From the NCBI RefSeq assembly GCF_036240795.1, contig NZ_CP108454.1:4526001-4590000 (forward strand): 64,000 bases of DNA. Reading direction: 5' to 3'. The position numbers and the translations under genes are program-made. Shown here in pieces: positions 1 through 9,114 of this stretch (positions are counted from its first letter, which is position 1; the number at the start of each line of letters is the position of its first letter). The notes under the pieces are model-generated. The model saw only the letters and a list, made by a program, of their open reading frames with translations. It did not search any database and was not told the DNA's origin. The stretch is from Streptomyces sp. NBC_01268. Its GTDB lineage: Bacteria > Actinomycetota > Actinomycetes > Streptomycetales > Streptomycetaceae.

Positions 1-70
1 TGAGGATCACCGGCGCCACCCCCGTCGTCTCGTGTCAGCGCTGCTGGCGCCCTGATCATGCCAAACAGAT

Positions 71-101
71 GGCGGTTGGCCCAGACCCTGGACCAACCGC
101 C
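71..101 (-). terminator. Stem-loop after nagA
   Basis: A perfect 9-bp inverted repeat (GGCGGTTGG / CCAACCGCC) encloses a second 4-bp stem (CCAG / CTGG), giving an almost continuous hairpin about 30 bases past the nagA stop codon. There is no clear T-run, as is common for Streptomyces terminators. It probably ends the kinase-nagA transcript and may work in both directions. I see nothing else in bases 1-131. Confidence 0.6.
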
Positions 102-131
102 GTGACGTGATTTCAGGTACGTCGCGCGTGC

Positions 132-1277
132 TCAGCCCAGCTGGGGCTCGACCACCCAGGTGCCCTTGCGCATGACGCCCTTGAGTTCGAAGTCCGCGTC
201 GAGGACGACGAGGTCGGCGTCCTTGCCGGGCTCCAGGGAGCCGACGCGGTCGTAGACGCCGAGCAGCTTGGCCGGGTTGGCGGAGATGGCCTGGACGACC
301 GACTCCACGGGCAGCCTGTCGATGGTGGCCGCCCGCTTGAACGCGCGGTCCAGCGTCAGCGTCGAGCCGGCGATGGAGCCGCCCTCGACGAGCCGCGCCA
401 CACTGTCCTTCACCTCGACCTCCAGCGGGCCGAGCATGTAGCGCCCGTCGCCGAAGCCGGCGGCGTCCATCGCGTCGGTGATGAAGGCGACCCGGTCGGC
501 ACCGGCGTGGTGGAAGGCGAGCTCCAGGGCGGCCGGGTGCAGGTGGGTGCCGTCGTTGATGAGCTCGACGGTGATCCGCTCGTCCTCCAGGAGCGCGGCG
601 ATCGGGCCGGGCGCGCGGTGCGCGAGGCCGGGCATCGCGTTGAAGAGGTGGGTGGCGACGGTGGCGCCGGCGTCGATCGCGGCCTGCGTCTGCTCGTACG
701 ACGCGTCCGTGTGCCCGATCGCGGCGATCACGCCGTGCTCGGCGAGCAGGCGTACGGAGTCGATGCCGCCGGGCAGCTCGGTGGCGAGGGTGACCATGCG
801 GGCCTGGCCGCGGCCCGCGTCGATCAGCTTGCGCACGTCGGCCGGGTCGGGGTCGCGCAGCAGGGTCTCGTCGTGGGCGCCCTTGCGGCACGGCGAGATG
901 AACGGGCCCTCGAAGTGCAGGCCGGCGATCTCGCCCTGCTCGGCCAGCTCGGAGAGCAGTCCGGCGCGCTCGGTGAGGAAGTCCATCTCGCCGGTGACGA
1001 AGGAGGCGACGACGGTGGTGGTGCCGTGCAGCCGGTGGGTGTGGACGCCGGTGAGCACCTCGTCCACGGTGCCGGAGGTGAAGGAGGCGCCGCCGCCGCC
1101 GTGGTTGTGCATGTCCACGAACCCGGGCACGAGCCAGTGGCCGGTGAGGTCGAGGGCCGGTGCGTCCTCGCGGGTGGAGCCCGCGATGCGGCCGTTCTCG
1201 ACGATCACTCGTCCGTTCTCGACGATCCCGGTCGGCAGCACCACGCGGGCCCCGGTGAGAACTGTGGAAACGGCCAT
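132..1277 (-). CDS. nagA: N-acetylglucosamine-6-phosphate deacetylase
   Basis: This cytoplasmic enzyme hydrolyses GlcNAc-6-phosphate to glucosamine-6-phosphate and acetate, the step that commits amino sugars to glycolysis or wall precursor synthesis. The 381-residue product has the amidohydrolase metal motif DMHNHGGGG (His57, His59), HFEGPFISP, GHTDAS, THLFNAM, DGTHLHP and the catalytic-Asp motif ITDAMDAAG, all in the usual order and at the usual family length. Its ATG overlaps the stop of the upstream kinase gene as TGATG, so the two are translationally coupled. The DasR-type site upstream of the kinase should control both genes. Confidence 0.95.
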   Translation of the reverse strand: MAVSTVLTGARVVLPTGIVENGRVIVENGRIAGSTREDAPALDLTGHWLVPGFVDMHNHGGGGASFTSGTVDEVLTGVHTHRLHGTTTVVASFVTGEMDFLTERAGLLSELAEQGEIAGLHFEGPFISPCRKGAHDETLLRDPDPADVRKLIDAGRGQARMVTLATELPGGIDSVRLLAEHGVIAAIGHTDASYEQTQAAIDAGATVATHLFNAMPGLAHRAPGPIAALLEDERITVELINDGTHLHPAALELAFHHAGADRVAFITDAMDAAGFGDGRYMLGPLEVEVKDSVARLVEGGSIAGSTLTLDRAFKRAATIDRLPVESVVQAISANPAKLLGVYDRVGSLEPGKDADLVVLDADFELKGVMRKGTWVVEPQLG

Positions 1278-2227
1278 CAGGCGGATACCTCCGAGTCGGT
1301 GGGGTGCTGGTCGGCGAGCAGGTCCCAGGCGAGGAGGCCCGCGCCCAGGCATCCGGCGGTGTCCCCGAGGGCCGCCGGGACGATGGCGGGCAGCTTCTGG
1401 AAGGTGACGCGCTCCTCCACCGCGGCCCGTAGGGGTGTGAACAAGGTTTCCCCTGCCTCGGCGAGACCGCCACCGATGATGAGCGTGCGGGGGTCCAGCA
1501 GGGTGAGCGCGGTGACCAGGCCGTCGGCCAGGGCGTCGACGGCGTCCTGCCAGACCCGTGCGGCGGCGGGGTCGCCGGACTCGACGGCCTTGGCGCAGTC
1601 GGCGGCGTCGGCGGCGGGGTCGCCGGAGGCGGTGGCCCAGGCGTGCGAGACGGCGGAGGCGGAGGCGTACCGCTCCAGGCAGCCGCGCTGGCGGCAGCCG
1701 CACTCGATGCCGCCCGGGCGGACCACGATGTGGCCGATCTCGCCCGCGTAGCCGTGGGCGCCGGCCTCGATCTCGCTGCCGATGCCGATGGCCCCGGCGA
1801 TGCCGGTGCCGAGCGGCACGAAGAGGAAGCGGTCGGCGCCGTTCCCGGCGCCGATGCGGCCCTCGGCGAGGCCGCCGGTGCGCACGTCGTGGCCGAGGGC
1901 GACCGGGATGGCGCCCAGGCGCTCGCTGAGCAGGGCGCGCAGGGGGACGTCGCGCCAGCCGAGGTTGGCGGCGTAGACGGCGATGCCGTTCTCGGCGTCG
2001 ACGATGCCGGGGACGGCGACCCCGGCGGCCGCGGCGGGCTCGCCGTACCGCTCCTGGCCCAGGGCGCGCAGCTCCTCGGCGAAGCCGAGGATCGTCTCGA
2101 CGACGGCCTCTGGTCCGCGCTCGCGGCCGGTGGCGCGACGGGCCTCGTGGAGCAGGGTGCCGTCCGCCCCGACCAGGGCGGCCTTCATACCGGTGCCGCC
2201 CACATCGAGGGCGATGACGTGTCTCAC
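1277..2227 (-). CDS. nagK: ROK-family sugar kinase (probable GlcNAc kinase)
   Basis: This is a ROK-family cytoplasmic kinase, probably phosphorylating N-acetylglucosamine since it is coupled to nagA. The N-terminal phosphate-binding motif DVGGTGMK, the motif LGTGIAGAIG and the ROK zinc motif CGCRQRGCLE (Cys-X-Cys plus Cys in the GCLE turn) are present. The preferred start is GTG at 2227, giving VRHVIALDVGG and 316 residues. A second in-frame GTG at 2251 would add eight residues; neither has a strong ribosome binding site. ROK family members also include glucokinases, so the substrate assignment rests on gene context. Confidence 0.88.
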   Translation of the reverse strand: MRHVIALDVGGTGMKAALVGADGTLLHEARRATGRERGPEAVVETILGFAEELRALGQERYGEPAAAAGVAVPGIVDAENGIAVYAANLGWRDVPLRALLSERLGAIPVALGHDVRTGGLAEGRIGAGNGADRFLFVPLGTGIAGAIGIGSEIEAGAHGYAGEIGHIVVRPGGIECGCRQRGCLERYASASAVSHAWATASGDPAADAADCAKAVESGDPAAARVWQDAVDALADGLVTALTLLDPRTLIIGGGLAEAGETLFTPLRAAVEERVTFQKLPAIVPAALGDTAGCLGAGLLAWDLLADQHPTDSEVSA

Positions 2228-2254
2228 GAGGACAGTCTCGCGCGTGAGCACCCG

Positions 2255-2270
2255 AAAGGTCTAGTCCACT
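2255..2270 (-). promoter_or_regulatory. dre-like DasR operator before the GlcNAc kinase gene
   Basis: The 16-base sequence AAAGGTCTAGTCCACT matches the DasR responsive element consensus ACTGGTCTAGACCACT at 13 of 16 positions, including most of the central GGTCTAG core. DasR is the GntR-family GlcNAc-metabolism repressor of Streptomyces that responds to aminosugar phosphates. The position just upstream of the kinase start fits repression of the kinase-nagA operon. Confidence 0.75.
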
Positions 2271-2343
2271 GTGGAGGATTGTTGCGCACGGATACAAATT
2301 CGAAGGGGTGACGGCCCGTGATGCGTTGCAAAAGCGATATGCA

Positions 2344-2359
2344 GGTGGTGTAGACCTCC
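2344..2359 (+). promoter_or_regulatory. Second, weaker dre-like site before the lipoprotein gene
   Basis: GGTGGTGTAGACCTCC aligns to the dre consensus at about 12 of 16 positions, with an intact TAGACC half. It lies 55-70 bases upstream of the divergent sugar-binding lipoprotein gene, so DasR might control both directions from this intergenic region. The match is degenerate and is offered as a candidate only. Confidence 0.35.
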
Positions 2360-2413
2360 CCGGCGCGGTCGGGGGAAACTTGCCGCTCACGGAGGTTCGA
2401 CGGCGAGCAGACG

Positions 2414-3712
2414 ATGAGCAAAGGGTGGGTTACAGCTGTGCAGCGGCGACGATTTCTTGGACTGGCCGCGGCGGCCTCCGCACTCGGCCTGACCGGCGCG
2501 CTCTCCGGCTGCGGCACCCTGAGCGGTGAGACCGGCGACGTCACCCTCAAGCTGGTGGCCGCCGACTATGACCTCGCCGGCGGCGACTCCACCAAGAAGT
2601 ACTGGGCCGGCGTCGTCTCCGCCTTCGAGGCGAAGAACCCCGGCGTGAAGGTCCAGGTCCAGATCGAATCCTGGAACGACGTCGACCGCAAGGTCGCCGA
2701 GCTGGTCAAGGCCGGCCAGGCCCCCGACATCGCCCAGATCGGCGCCTACGCCGACTACGCGTCCGCCGGGCAGCTCTACTCCGCCGACGAGCTCCTCTCC
2801 ATCCGGGTCCAGGCCAACTTCCTCGCCCCGCTCGTCGCGGCCGGCGAGAACAAGCGCACCCAGTACGGGCTGCCCTTCGTCGCCTCCACCCGGCTGCTCT
2901 TCTTCAACGAGGGCCTCTTCGAGAAGGCCGGCATCACCGCGCCGCCCACCACCTGGGACGAGCTCGCCGCCGCCGCGCGCAAGCTGGAGAAGAAGGGCGT
3001 GAAGTACCCCTTCGCGCTGCCGCTCGGGCCCGAGGAGGCCCAGGCCGAGACGATGATGTGGCTGCTCAGCGGCGGTGACGGCTACACCGACGCCACCGAC
3101 CACTACAAGATCGACTCGGACGCGAACATCCGCACCTTCGAGTGGCTGCGGACCCACCTCGTCGCCGAGGGCCTCACCGGCCCCGTCGCCCCCGGCAAGC
3201 TCAACCGCAAGGAGGCCTTCGCGGCCTTCGCCCGCGGCGAGGTCGGCATGCTCAACGGGCACCCGTCCCTGATGCAGGAGGCCGCGAAGAAGGGCGTCAA
3301 GGTCGGCAAGGTCGCCCTGCCCGGTGCGTCCGGCAAGGCCAGGGCCACCATGGGTGTCGCCGACTGGATCATGGGCTTCAAGCAGAACGGGCACCGCAAG
3401 GAGATCGGCGCCTTCCTCGACTTCGCCTTCAACGACGAGAACGTCCTGAAGTTCGCGGGCGACAACGGCCTCCTGCCCGCCACCATCACGGCCTCCGCCA
3501 GCATGGAGTCCGACCCGGCCCACGCCGACCTCCGCGAGTTCCTCCAGGCCCTCCCCGACTCCCAGCTGCCCCCGGTCGGCAAGACCTCCTGGGCCCGGGT
3601 CAGCGGCGCCGTCAAGGAGAACATAGGCAAGGCCGTCGCCCCCGACGCCAAGCCGGCCGAGGTCCTGGGCCGGATCGCCCGCGAGGCGACGGCGGCGGAG
3701 AACGCGGAGTAG
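2414..3712 (+). CDS. Sugar ABC-type extracellular substrate-binding lipoprotein
   Basis: A 432-residue family 1 solute-binding protein, probably anchored on the outer face of the membrane to capture a sugar. The N-terminus combines a twin-arginine-like stretch (QRRRFLGLAAAA) with a lipobox ending LSGC, so it may be Tat-exported and lipidated. The body resembles carbohydrate-binding proteins, with an aromatic-rich domain and an NGHPSLMQEA region. No permease or ATPase gene is adjacent, so it must work with components encoded elsewhere or act as a sensor. It is divergent from the GlcNAc kinase gene, hinting at an amino-sugar ligand. Confidence 0.85.
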   Translation: MSKGWVTAVQRRRFLGLAAAASALGLTGALSGCGTLSGETGDVTLKLVAADYDLAGGDSTKKYWAGVVSAFEAKNPGVKVQVQIESWNDVDRKVAELVKAGQAPDIAQIGAYADYASAGQLYSADELLSIRVQANFLAPLVAAGENKRTQYGLPFVASTRLLFFNEGLFEKAGITAPPTTWDELAAAARKLEKKGVKYPFALPLGPEEAQAETMMWLLSGGDGYTDATDHYKIDSDANIRTFEWLRTHLVAEGLTGPVAPGKLNRKEAFAAFARGEVGMLNGHPSLMQEAAKKGVKVGKVALPGASGKARATMGVADWIMGFKQNGHRKEIGAFLDFAFNDENVLKFAGDNGLLPATITASASMESDPAHADLREFLQALPDSQLPPVGKTSWARVSGAVKENIGKAVAPDAKPAEVLGRIAREATAAENAE

Positions 3713-3771
3713 CGGCACCGCGGGACAGCTCGGCAGGAGCGACCGGACGCCGACGGCATAGGTTGGTCCGC

Positions 3772-4011
3772 ATGACCACCGAACCCGGCGAGCTGGGCGA
3801 GCGGGAGCAGGCCGTCCTGGCCATGGAACGGCGTTCCTGGCCGGGCCCCGGCGCCAAGGAGCGGGCCGTGCGCGAGCGGCTCGGCCTCTCCGCGACCCGC
3901 TACTACCAGCTGCTCAACGCCCTCCTCGACGATCCGCGGGCCCTCGCCCACGACCCGGTCACCGTGAACCGCCTGCGCCGGGTCCGCGCGGAGCGGGAAT
4001 CCCGCCGCTGA
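3772..4011 (+). CDS. DUF3263 small helix-turn-helix-like protein
   Basis: A 79-residue protein of the actinobacterial DUF3263 family. The sequence has a conserved block FWxGPGAKE-like (here RSWPGPGAKERAVRERLGL) followed by SATRYYQLLNALLDDP. This looks like a short helix-turn-helix in which SATRYYQLLN would be the recognition helix. It is probably a small DNA-binding or regulatory protein, function unknown. It lies between the lipoprotein and otsB on the same strand. Confidence 0.8.
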   Translation: MTTEPGELGEREQAVLAMERRSWPGPGAKERAVRERLGLSATRYYQLLNALLDDPRALAHDPVTVNRLRRVRAERESRR

Positions 4012-4074
4012 CCCGTCCGCCCGGCTCGTCCCGCCCCGCTGACGCGGGCCGCGTCCCTGGGTAGGGTCGTGAGC

Positions 4075-4923
4075 ATGGTCAGCAGCCTTCCGCACCCGAC
4101 CACAACCGCCGGCCGCGACGGTCTCGCCGCGCTCCTCGCGCGCCCCGAGAAGGCCGTCGTCGCCCTCGACTTCGACGGGACGCTCGCCGAGATCGTCCCC
4201 GACCCCGAGCGGGCGCGCGCCCACCCGGGCGCCGTCCCCGCCCTGGCCGCGCTCGCCCCGAGGGTGGCCGCCGTCGCCGTGGTCACCGGCCGCCCCGCCG
4301 GAGTGGCCGTACGGTACGGGGGCTTCGCCGGCGTCCCCGGCCTGGAGCACCTCGTGGTCCTGGGCCACTACGGCGCCGAACGCTGGGACGCCGTCACCGG
4401 CACCGTCCACGCCGCCGCCCCGCACCCCGGCGTCGCCTCGGTCCGCGCCGAGCTCCCCGGCTTCCTCGACCGGATCGGCGCCTGGCCCGGCACCTGGATC
4501 GAGGAGAAGGGCCGCGCGGTCGCCGTCCACACCCGGCGCGCCGCCGACCCGCAGGGCGCCTTCGAGGCCCTGAAGGGTCCCCTGGGCGACCTGGCCACCC
4601 ACCACGGCCTGGTCCTCGAACCCGGCCGCATGGTTCTGGAGCTCCGCCCCCCGGGCATGGACAAGGGCGTCGCCCTCGCCGACTACGTCCACGAGCTGGG
4701 CGCCGAGTCCGTCCTGTACGCGGGCGACGACCTGGGCGACCTCCCGGCGTACGCGGCCGTCGAGAAACTCCGCTCCGACGGCACGCCCGGCCTCCTCGTC
4801 TGCTCCGCCTCGGCCTCGGAGTCCGTCCCCGACCTCGCCGAACGCGCGGACCTCACGGTCCCGGGCCCCGCGGCGGTCGTGGGACTCCTCGCCGGGCTGG
4901 CGGAGGCGATCCGGAACGCCTAG
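4075..4923 (+). CDS. otsB: Trehalose-6-phosphate phosphatase
   Basis: This HAD-superfamily phosphatase removes the phosphate from trehalose-6-phosphate, the second step of the OtsA-OtsB pathway for the compatible solute trehalose. The nucleophile motif ALDFDGTLAEI is near residue 25, followed by VVTGRPAG (motif II), MDKGVAL (motif III Lys) and YAGDDLGDLPAY (motif IV). The 282-residue length is normal. I chose ATG 4075; an in-frame GTG lies two codons upstream. Its partner otsA lies about 4.6 kb downstream on the opposite strand, separated by the trypsin-STAND island. Confidence 0.92.
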   Translation: MVSSLPHPTTTAGRDGLAALLARPEKAVVALDFDGTLAEIVPDPERARAHPGAVPALAALAPRVAAVAVVTGRPAGVAVRYGGFAGVPGLEHLVVLGHYGAERWDAVTGTVHAAAPHPGVASVRAELPGFLDRIGAWPGTWIEEKGRAVAVHTRRAADPQGAFEALKGPLGDLATHHGLVLEPGRMVLELRPPGMDKGVALADYVHELGAESVLYAGDDLGDLPAYAAVEKLRSDGTPGLLVCSASASESVPDLAERADLTVPGPAAVVGLLAGLAEAIRNA

Positions 4924-4946
4924 CGGCCCCCGGGTGCCGTGAACTC

Positions 4947-4980
4947 GCTTTCGGCCACGTCTGATTGCTTTCGGACGTCT
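4947..4980 (+). repeat. Direct repeat in the leader of the trypco2 operon
   Basis: The block GCTTTCGG-(CC)-ACGTCT at 4947-4962 is repeated without the CC insert at 4967-4980, four bases later. It lies in the 137-base gap between otsB and the trypco2 gene and could be a regulator-binding site for the conflict operon. No confident -35/-10 pair is visible. Confidence 0.4.
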
Positions 4981-5060
4981 TCGTCGCCGGGTGGTTCGGG
5001 TGGGCGGCCCCGTGGCACCCTCGGACGTGACGGCGGTGACGTGACGGGGCGGGGGTTGCC

Positions 5061-5354
5061 TTGGCTGACGAATGGCTCGATCTGGCCGATGCCGTAGGGC
5101 TGTTGAGAGAACAGCTGGCGGCCGCACAGCGCGCCGCCGACGGTTCGGACGTACGGTTCCGGGTCGGCGAGGTCACCGTCGAACTGTCCGTCCAGCTGAC
5201 CCGGACCACCGGGGGCGGCGGCTCGCTGCGGTTCGGGGTCCTCGGTGCCGACGGCAAGCGCGAGCACGCCGACGCCACCACGCACCGCCTGCAGATCACC
5301 CTCCACCCGCGCGGCCGGACCGGGGGTGACCTGGAGATCGGCGACTTCGACTAG
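5061..5354 (+). CDS. Trypsin-co-occurring domain 2 (trypco2) protein
   Basis: A 97-residue cytoplasmic protein matching the trypco2 pattern: an N-terminal helix (WLDLADAVGLLREQLAAA) followed by a beta-rich half (VRFRVGEVTVELSVQL ... THRLQITLHP). Trypco2 proteins are named for their linkage to trypsin-like proteases and STAND NTPases in bacterial conflict operons, and the next gene here is exactly such a protein. The start is taken as TTG 5061 (reads MADEWLDLADAV), with a GGCGGGGG stretch just upstream. Its role as partner, adaptor or substrate of the protease is inferred. Confidence 0.85.
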   Translation: MADEWLDLADAVGLLREQLAAAQRAADGSDVRFRVGEVTVELSVQLTRTTGGGGSLRFGVLGADGKREHADATTHRLQITLHPRGRTGGDLEIGDFD

Positions 5355-5373
5355 CGCCCGACAGGGGGACGGG

Positions 5374-8300
5374 GTGAGGCTGGAACGGGTCGTACGGATC
5401 CGGCTGCGGGACCCGGAGGGGCGCCGCGGCGCCGGCACGGGCTTCCTCGTCGCGCCCGGTCTCGTCCTCACCGCCGCGCACCTGCTCCGTACCCGCGACG
5501 GACGGCGGCGCACCGCCACCGTGGACCGGCACCCGGCCACCGTCCGCTGGCTGCGGTACGACGAGGCCGTCGACGCCGCCCTCCTCCACGTCCCCGCGCT
5601 CGCCGACGCCCCCACGACCGGGCCGCAGCGCTGGGGTGACCTCGCCACCTCACGGCCCGGGCACCCCGTGGAGGCCTACGGCTTCCCGCGCTTCCAGCTC
5701 CTCCCCGGCGGCCGCGAGCGGGCGGGCGAGCACCTGGCCGGCCGGATCAGCCCCGGCTCCGGCGCCGCGGCGCGCCGCTGGGAGGTCCTGAGCGGTGATC
5801 CGCTGCCCGCCCCCCACCCGGAGGACGAGGACAGCGCCTGGGCCGGCATGTCCGGCGCCCCCGTCTTCAGCGGCGACCTCCTCCTCGGCGTGGTCCGCCG
5901 CGACCGGCGCGCCGCCGCCGGGAGCCGGCTCACCGTGACCCGCAGCAGCGAACTCCTCTCCGACGACGCCTTCCGGGCCGCGCTGCGCGGGGCGTCCGTC
6001 GGCGGCCGGCAGCCCGTCACCGAACCCGCCGACCTGGCCGCCCTCCTCGAACCCGCCGTCCCCGAACGGGACCTGCGCTCCCCGGCGATGCTGCTGCGCG
6101 CCGACGTCGAGGCCACCCCGTTCCGCGGCCGCCGCGAGGAGTGGCGCCAGCTCTCCGACTGGTGCCTGGACGCCGGACGCGGCGGCCTGTCCGTACGCGT
6201 GCTGACCGGGCCCGGCGGCCAGGGCAAGAGCCGGCTCGCCCGCGAGCTCGTCGAGGCCGTGGCCCTGACCCCGGGCTGGGTGGGCGGGCTGCTCCGCGCC
6301 GACCTCGGCGACGAGACCTGGCAGGGCGGCGGCCCGTCCGGCGCCACCGCGGCGGCCCTCGACGGGCTCGCCGTCTGCGCCCGCGACCTGCTCCTCGTCG
6401 TCGACTACGCCGAGTCCCGCCCCCGCTGGATCCGCCGGCTCGTCGAGCGGCTGCGCCCCGCGGCCGCCGCGGGCCGCACCGTGCGCCTGCTGCTCGTCGC
6501 CCGGTCCTCCGGCGGCTGGCAGCTCGACCCGTACGACGTGTCCGCGGCCACCCACGAGATCCTCGCCTCGGCGCTCAGCTCCGAGCTCGGCCCCCTCGAC
6601 GTGACCTCGGAGGACCGGCGGGACGCCTTCCGGGCCGCCGTCCGGGGACTCGCGGAGCTGCTCGGCCACACGACCGGGCCCGAGGGGTACGACTGGACCG
6701 CCGTCGCCGACCGCGTCGCCCCGCCCGCCGACCTGGCCGGCAGCCGCTACGCCACCGCGCTCAACGTGCAGATGGAGGCGCTCGTCGCGCTGCTCCAGGC
6801 CGGTCCCGAGCCGCTGGACGCGGTCCCCGGCGAGGCCGTCGAGGCCACCCTGCTGCGGCACGAGGAGCGCTACTGGGCGCGGGCCTTCGCCGGTTCCGGC
6901 CCGCCCCTGCCGATGCCGCTGGTCCGGCGGATCGTCGCCGCGGCCACGCTGTGCGGGGCGGCCGACGAGGACGAGGCGATCGCCGTGCTCGCCCGGGTCC
7001 CGGGCCTCGGCGGGGAGGCGGCCAGGGCGCATGCCTGGGAGTACGCCGAGGCGCTCCGTCGGCTCTACCCGGCCGCCCACGAGGCCTACTGGGGCAGCCT
7101 CCAGCCCGACCGGGTGGCCGAGTTCCAGGCCTCGCTCCTGGTCACCGAGGTGCCCGCGCTGCTGCCCGCGCTCACCGCGCGGGCCACCCCCGCCCAGCAG
7201 ATCCAGGCCATGACCGTGCTGACCCGCTCGGTGGTCGCCCACGCCAACGGCGGCCGCACGGGATGGCGCGACGCGACCCTCGAACGGCTCGGCGGCCTCG
7301 TCGACGGCCCCGACCTGGGCACGGAGGTGCTGCGGTCCTGCGCGGTCGCGCTGCCGCCGTCCTCCGACGCCCTCGCCCACTTCGCCGGCCGGCTCACCGG
7401 CCGGCTCGTCGAGCGGTACCGCGAGGAGGGCGGGGACCCGGCGGCGCTCGCCTGGGCGCTGGAGCAGTCGGCCGAGGCGACGAGCACGCTCGGCGACTGG
7501 CGCCAGGCCCTCGCGGCGAGCGAGGAGTCGGTCGCGCTCCGCCGCGCCCTGCCCCGTACCCCGCGCACGGCGTACGAACGCAGGCTCGCCGAGGGGATGA
7601 TGCAGCTCGCGAACCTGCGTCGGTGGGCCGACCGGGCATCTGACGGTCTGCCGCTCGCCGAGGAGGCCGTGGAGCTGTGCCGCAGCGTCGTCCGCGCCGA
7701 ACCGGACGCGGCGCGTCCGGCGCTGGGCAGGGCGCTGACCGCGCTCGCCCGGGTGTACGCGGACATGGCCCGCAGGTCCGACGCCCTGCGGGTGGCCGAG
7801 GAGGCGGTGAGGGTCCGGCAGGCCCTCGCGGACGAGGACCCCGTCTACGAGGCCGGATGGGTGGTGTCGCTCCGACTGCTCGCCTCCTGTCAGACGGAGA
7901 CGGGTGCGATCGAGGAGGGGACCAGGACGGCGGAGGCCGCGCTCGCCGTCCAGCGCCGGCTCACGCGGGAGAACCCGGACGCGCACCTGGAAGGCCTCGC
8001 CCGCACGTTGAAGGACGTCTCCTGGCACTACTGGCAGGCAGGTCTCGACGAGGCCCGCAGCCTCGACGCCTCGGAGGAGGCGGTGGTCCTGCTGCGCCGC
8101 CTCGCCGTCGGCAACCCCGACTCGCACGACGACAGCCTGGCCCACGCCCTGGTCAACCTCGCCGCCTCCCAGCCGGCCGCGGAGGCGCTGGTCAGCCTCG
8201 ACGAGGCCCTCGCCATCGACAGGCGCCTGTTCCGGCGCCTGCCCTGGCACGATGACAACCTGCGCCTGCTGCACGCCAACCGGGCCGCCTTCCTGTGGGA

Positions 8301-9066
8301 GCTGTCGCGGGAGGCCGAGGCGATCGAGGCGCTGACCGTCGCGGTCGGCCTCGGCCGGGAGCTGTACAGGGACCACGCCCTCGCGTACGGGCTGCAGCAC
8401 GCCAAGGACCTCGAACGGCTGGCCCGGTACCAGCACGACACGCTGCAACGTACGGAGGAGCCGCTCGCCGCGGTCGAGGAGGCCGGCGCGATCCGCCGCT
8501 TCCTCGCCGAGCTCCATCCCGACCCCGACCCGTACGAGACGGGCCGCGCCTTCTCCTGCTACCTGCGCTCCTGGTACCTGTGGGCGAGCGGCCGGCTCGC
8601 CGAGGCGGCGGAAGCGTCGGCGGAGGGCATCGCGCTGTACGAGCGGCGGCTGTCGAGCGGGGGCGAGGTCCCCCTGCTCGACCACATCACCTGCCTCGAC
8701 CACGCCGCGCTCCTCAAGGAGGAGACGGGGCACGGTGCGGCGGCGCTCGCCGAGCGGTACCGGATCGTCGGGATGGTGCGCCCGCTCGCGGCGGAGGGGC
8801 CCGAGGGCCGGCGGCGGCTCGCCGACCACCTGTGGCGGACTGCCTCGCTGGCCGAGCGGACCGGTGGCGTCCGGGACCGGCTGGCGGCGCTGCCCCTGAT
8901 CCGGGAGGCGGCCGAGGTGTACACGCGCCTGCGCCCCGACCGGGTGCGCGCATGGGACGAGGACCTGACCGACGCGGCGGGGACCTGGATCCGGCTGCTG
9001 GAGGGCACCGGGCGACGCTCGGAGGCGGCTGCCGTGCGCCATCGCTATGGCCTGCACGACGCCTGA
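5374..9066 (+). CDS. Trypsin-STAND NTPase-TPR fusion (conflict/immunity effector)
   Basis: A 1230-residue multidomain protein. Residues 1-190 form a trypsin-like serine protease with the complete triad: His36 in TAAHLL, Asp67 in VDAALLHV and Ser160 in GMSGAPVF. Residues of roughly 245-560 form a STAND-type NTPase with a P-loop GPGGQGKSR (about 279-287) and a Walker B LLLVVDYAES near 340. From about residue 690 to the end there are many TPR-like helical repeats, for example DWRQALAASEESVALRRAL and RSDALRVAEEAVRVRQAL. The likely logic is TPR sensing, NTP-dependent switching, then proteolysis. There is no signal peptide, so it acts in the cytoplasm. The start is GTG 5374 with an AGGGGGA ribosome binding site, 19 bases after trypco2. 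The target is unknown. Confidence 0.88.
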   Translation: MRLERVVRIRLRDPEGRRGAGTGFLVAPGLVLTAAHLLRTRDGRRRTATVDRHPATVRWLRYDEAVDAALLHVPALADAPTTGPQRWGDLATSRPGHPVEAYGFPRFQLLPGGRERAGEHLAGRISPGSGAAARRWEVLSGDPLPAPHPEDEDSAWAGMSGAPVFSGDLLLGVVRRDRRAAAGSRLTVTRSSELLSDDAFRAALRGASVGGRQPVTEPADLAALLEPAVPERDLRSPAMLLRADVEATPFRGRREEWRQLSDWCLDAGRGGLSVRVLTGPGGQGKSRLARELVEAVALTPGWVGGLLRADLGDETWQGGGPSGATAAALDGLAVCARDLLLVVDYAESRPRWIRRLVERLRPAAAAGRTVRLLLVARSSGGWQLDPYDVSAATHEILASALSSELGPLDVTSEDRRDAFRAAVRGLAELLGHTTGPEGYDWTAVADRVAPPADLAGSRYATALNVQMEALVALLQAGPEPLDAVPGEAVEATLLRHEERYWARAFAGSGPPLPMPLVRRIVAAATLCGAADEDEAIAVLARVPGLGGEAARAHAWEYAEALRRLYPAAHEAYWGSLQPDRVAEFQASLLVTEVPALLPALTARATPAQQIQAMTVLTRSVVAHANGGRTGWRDATLERLGGLVDGPDLGTEVLRSCAVALPPSSDALAHFAGRLTGRLVERYREEGGDPAALAWALEQSAEATSTLGDWRQALAASEESVALRRALPRTPRTAYERRLAEGMMQLANLRRWADRASDGLPLAEEAVELCRSVVRAEPDAARPALGRALTALARVYADMARRSDALRVAEEAVRVRQALADEDPVYEAGWVVSLRLLASCQTETGAIEEGTRTAEAALAVQRRLTRENPDAHLEGLARTLKDVSWHYWQAGLDEARSLDASEEAVVLLRRLAVGNPDSHDDSLAHALVNLAASQPAAEALVSLDEALAIDRRLFRRLPWHDDNLRLLHANRAAFLWELSREAEAIEALTVAVGLGRELYRDHALAYGLQHAKDLERLARYQHDTLQRTEEPLAAVEEAGAIRRFLAELHPDPDPYETGRAFSCYLRSWYLWASGRLAEAAEASAEGIALYERRLSSGGEVPLLDHITCLDHAALLKEETGHGAAALAERYRIVGMVRPLAAEGPEGRRRLADHLWRTASLAERTGGVRDRLAALPLIREAAEVYTRLRPDRVRAWDEDLTDAAGTWIRLLEGTGRRSEAAAVRHRYGLHDA

Positions 9067-9114
9067 TCGGGCCGGGACCGCCGGGGCCGACCTGACGAGA
9101 GGAGTACGGGAGAG

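Noticed and set aside
71..101. Hairpin downstream of nagA considered as a DasR site
   Set aside because: The CCAG/CTGG core does not keep the GGTCTAGACC order of dre; a terminator explains it better.
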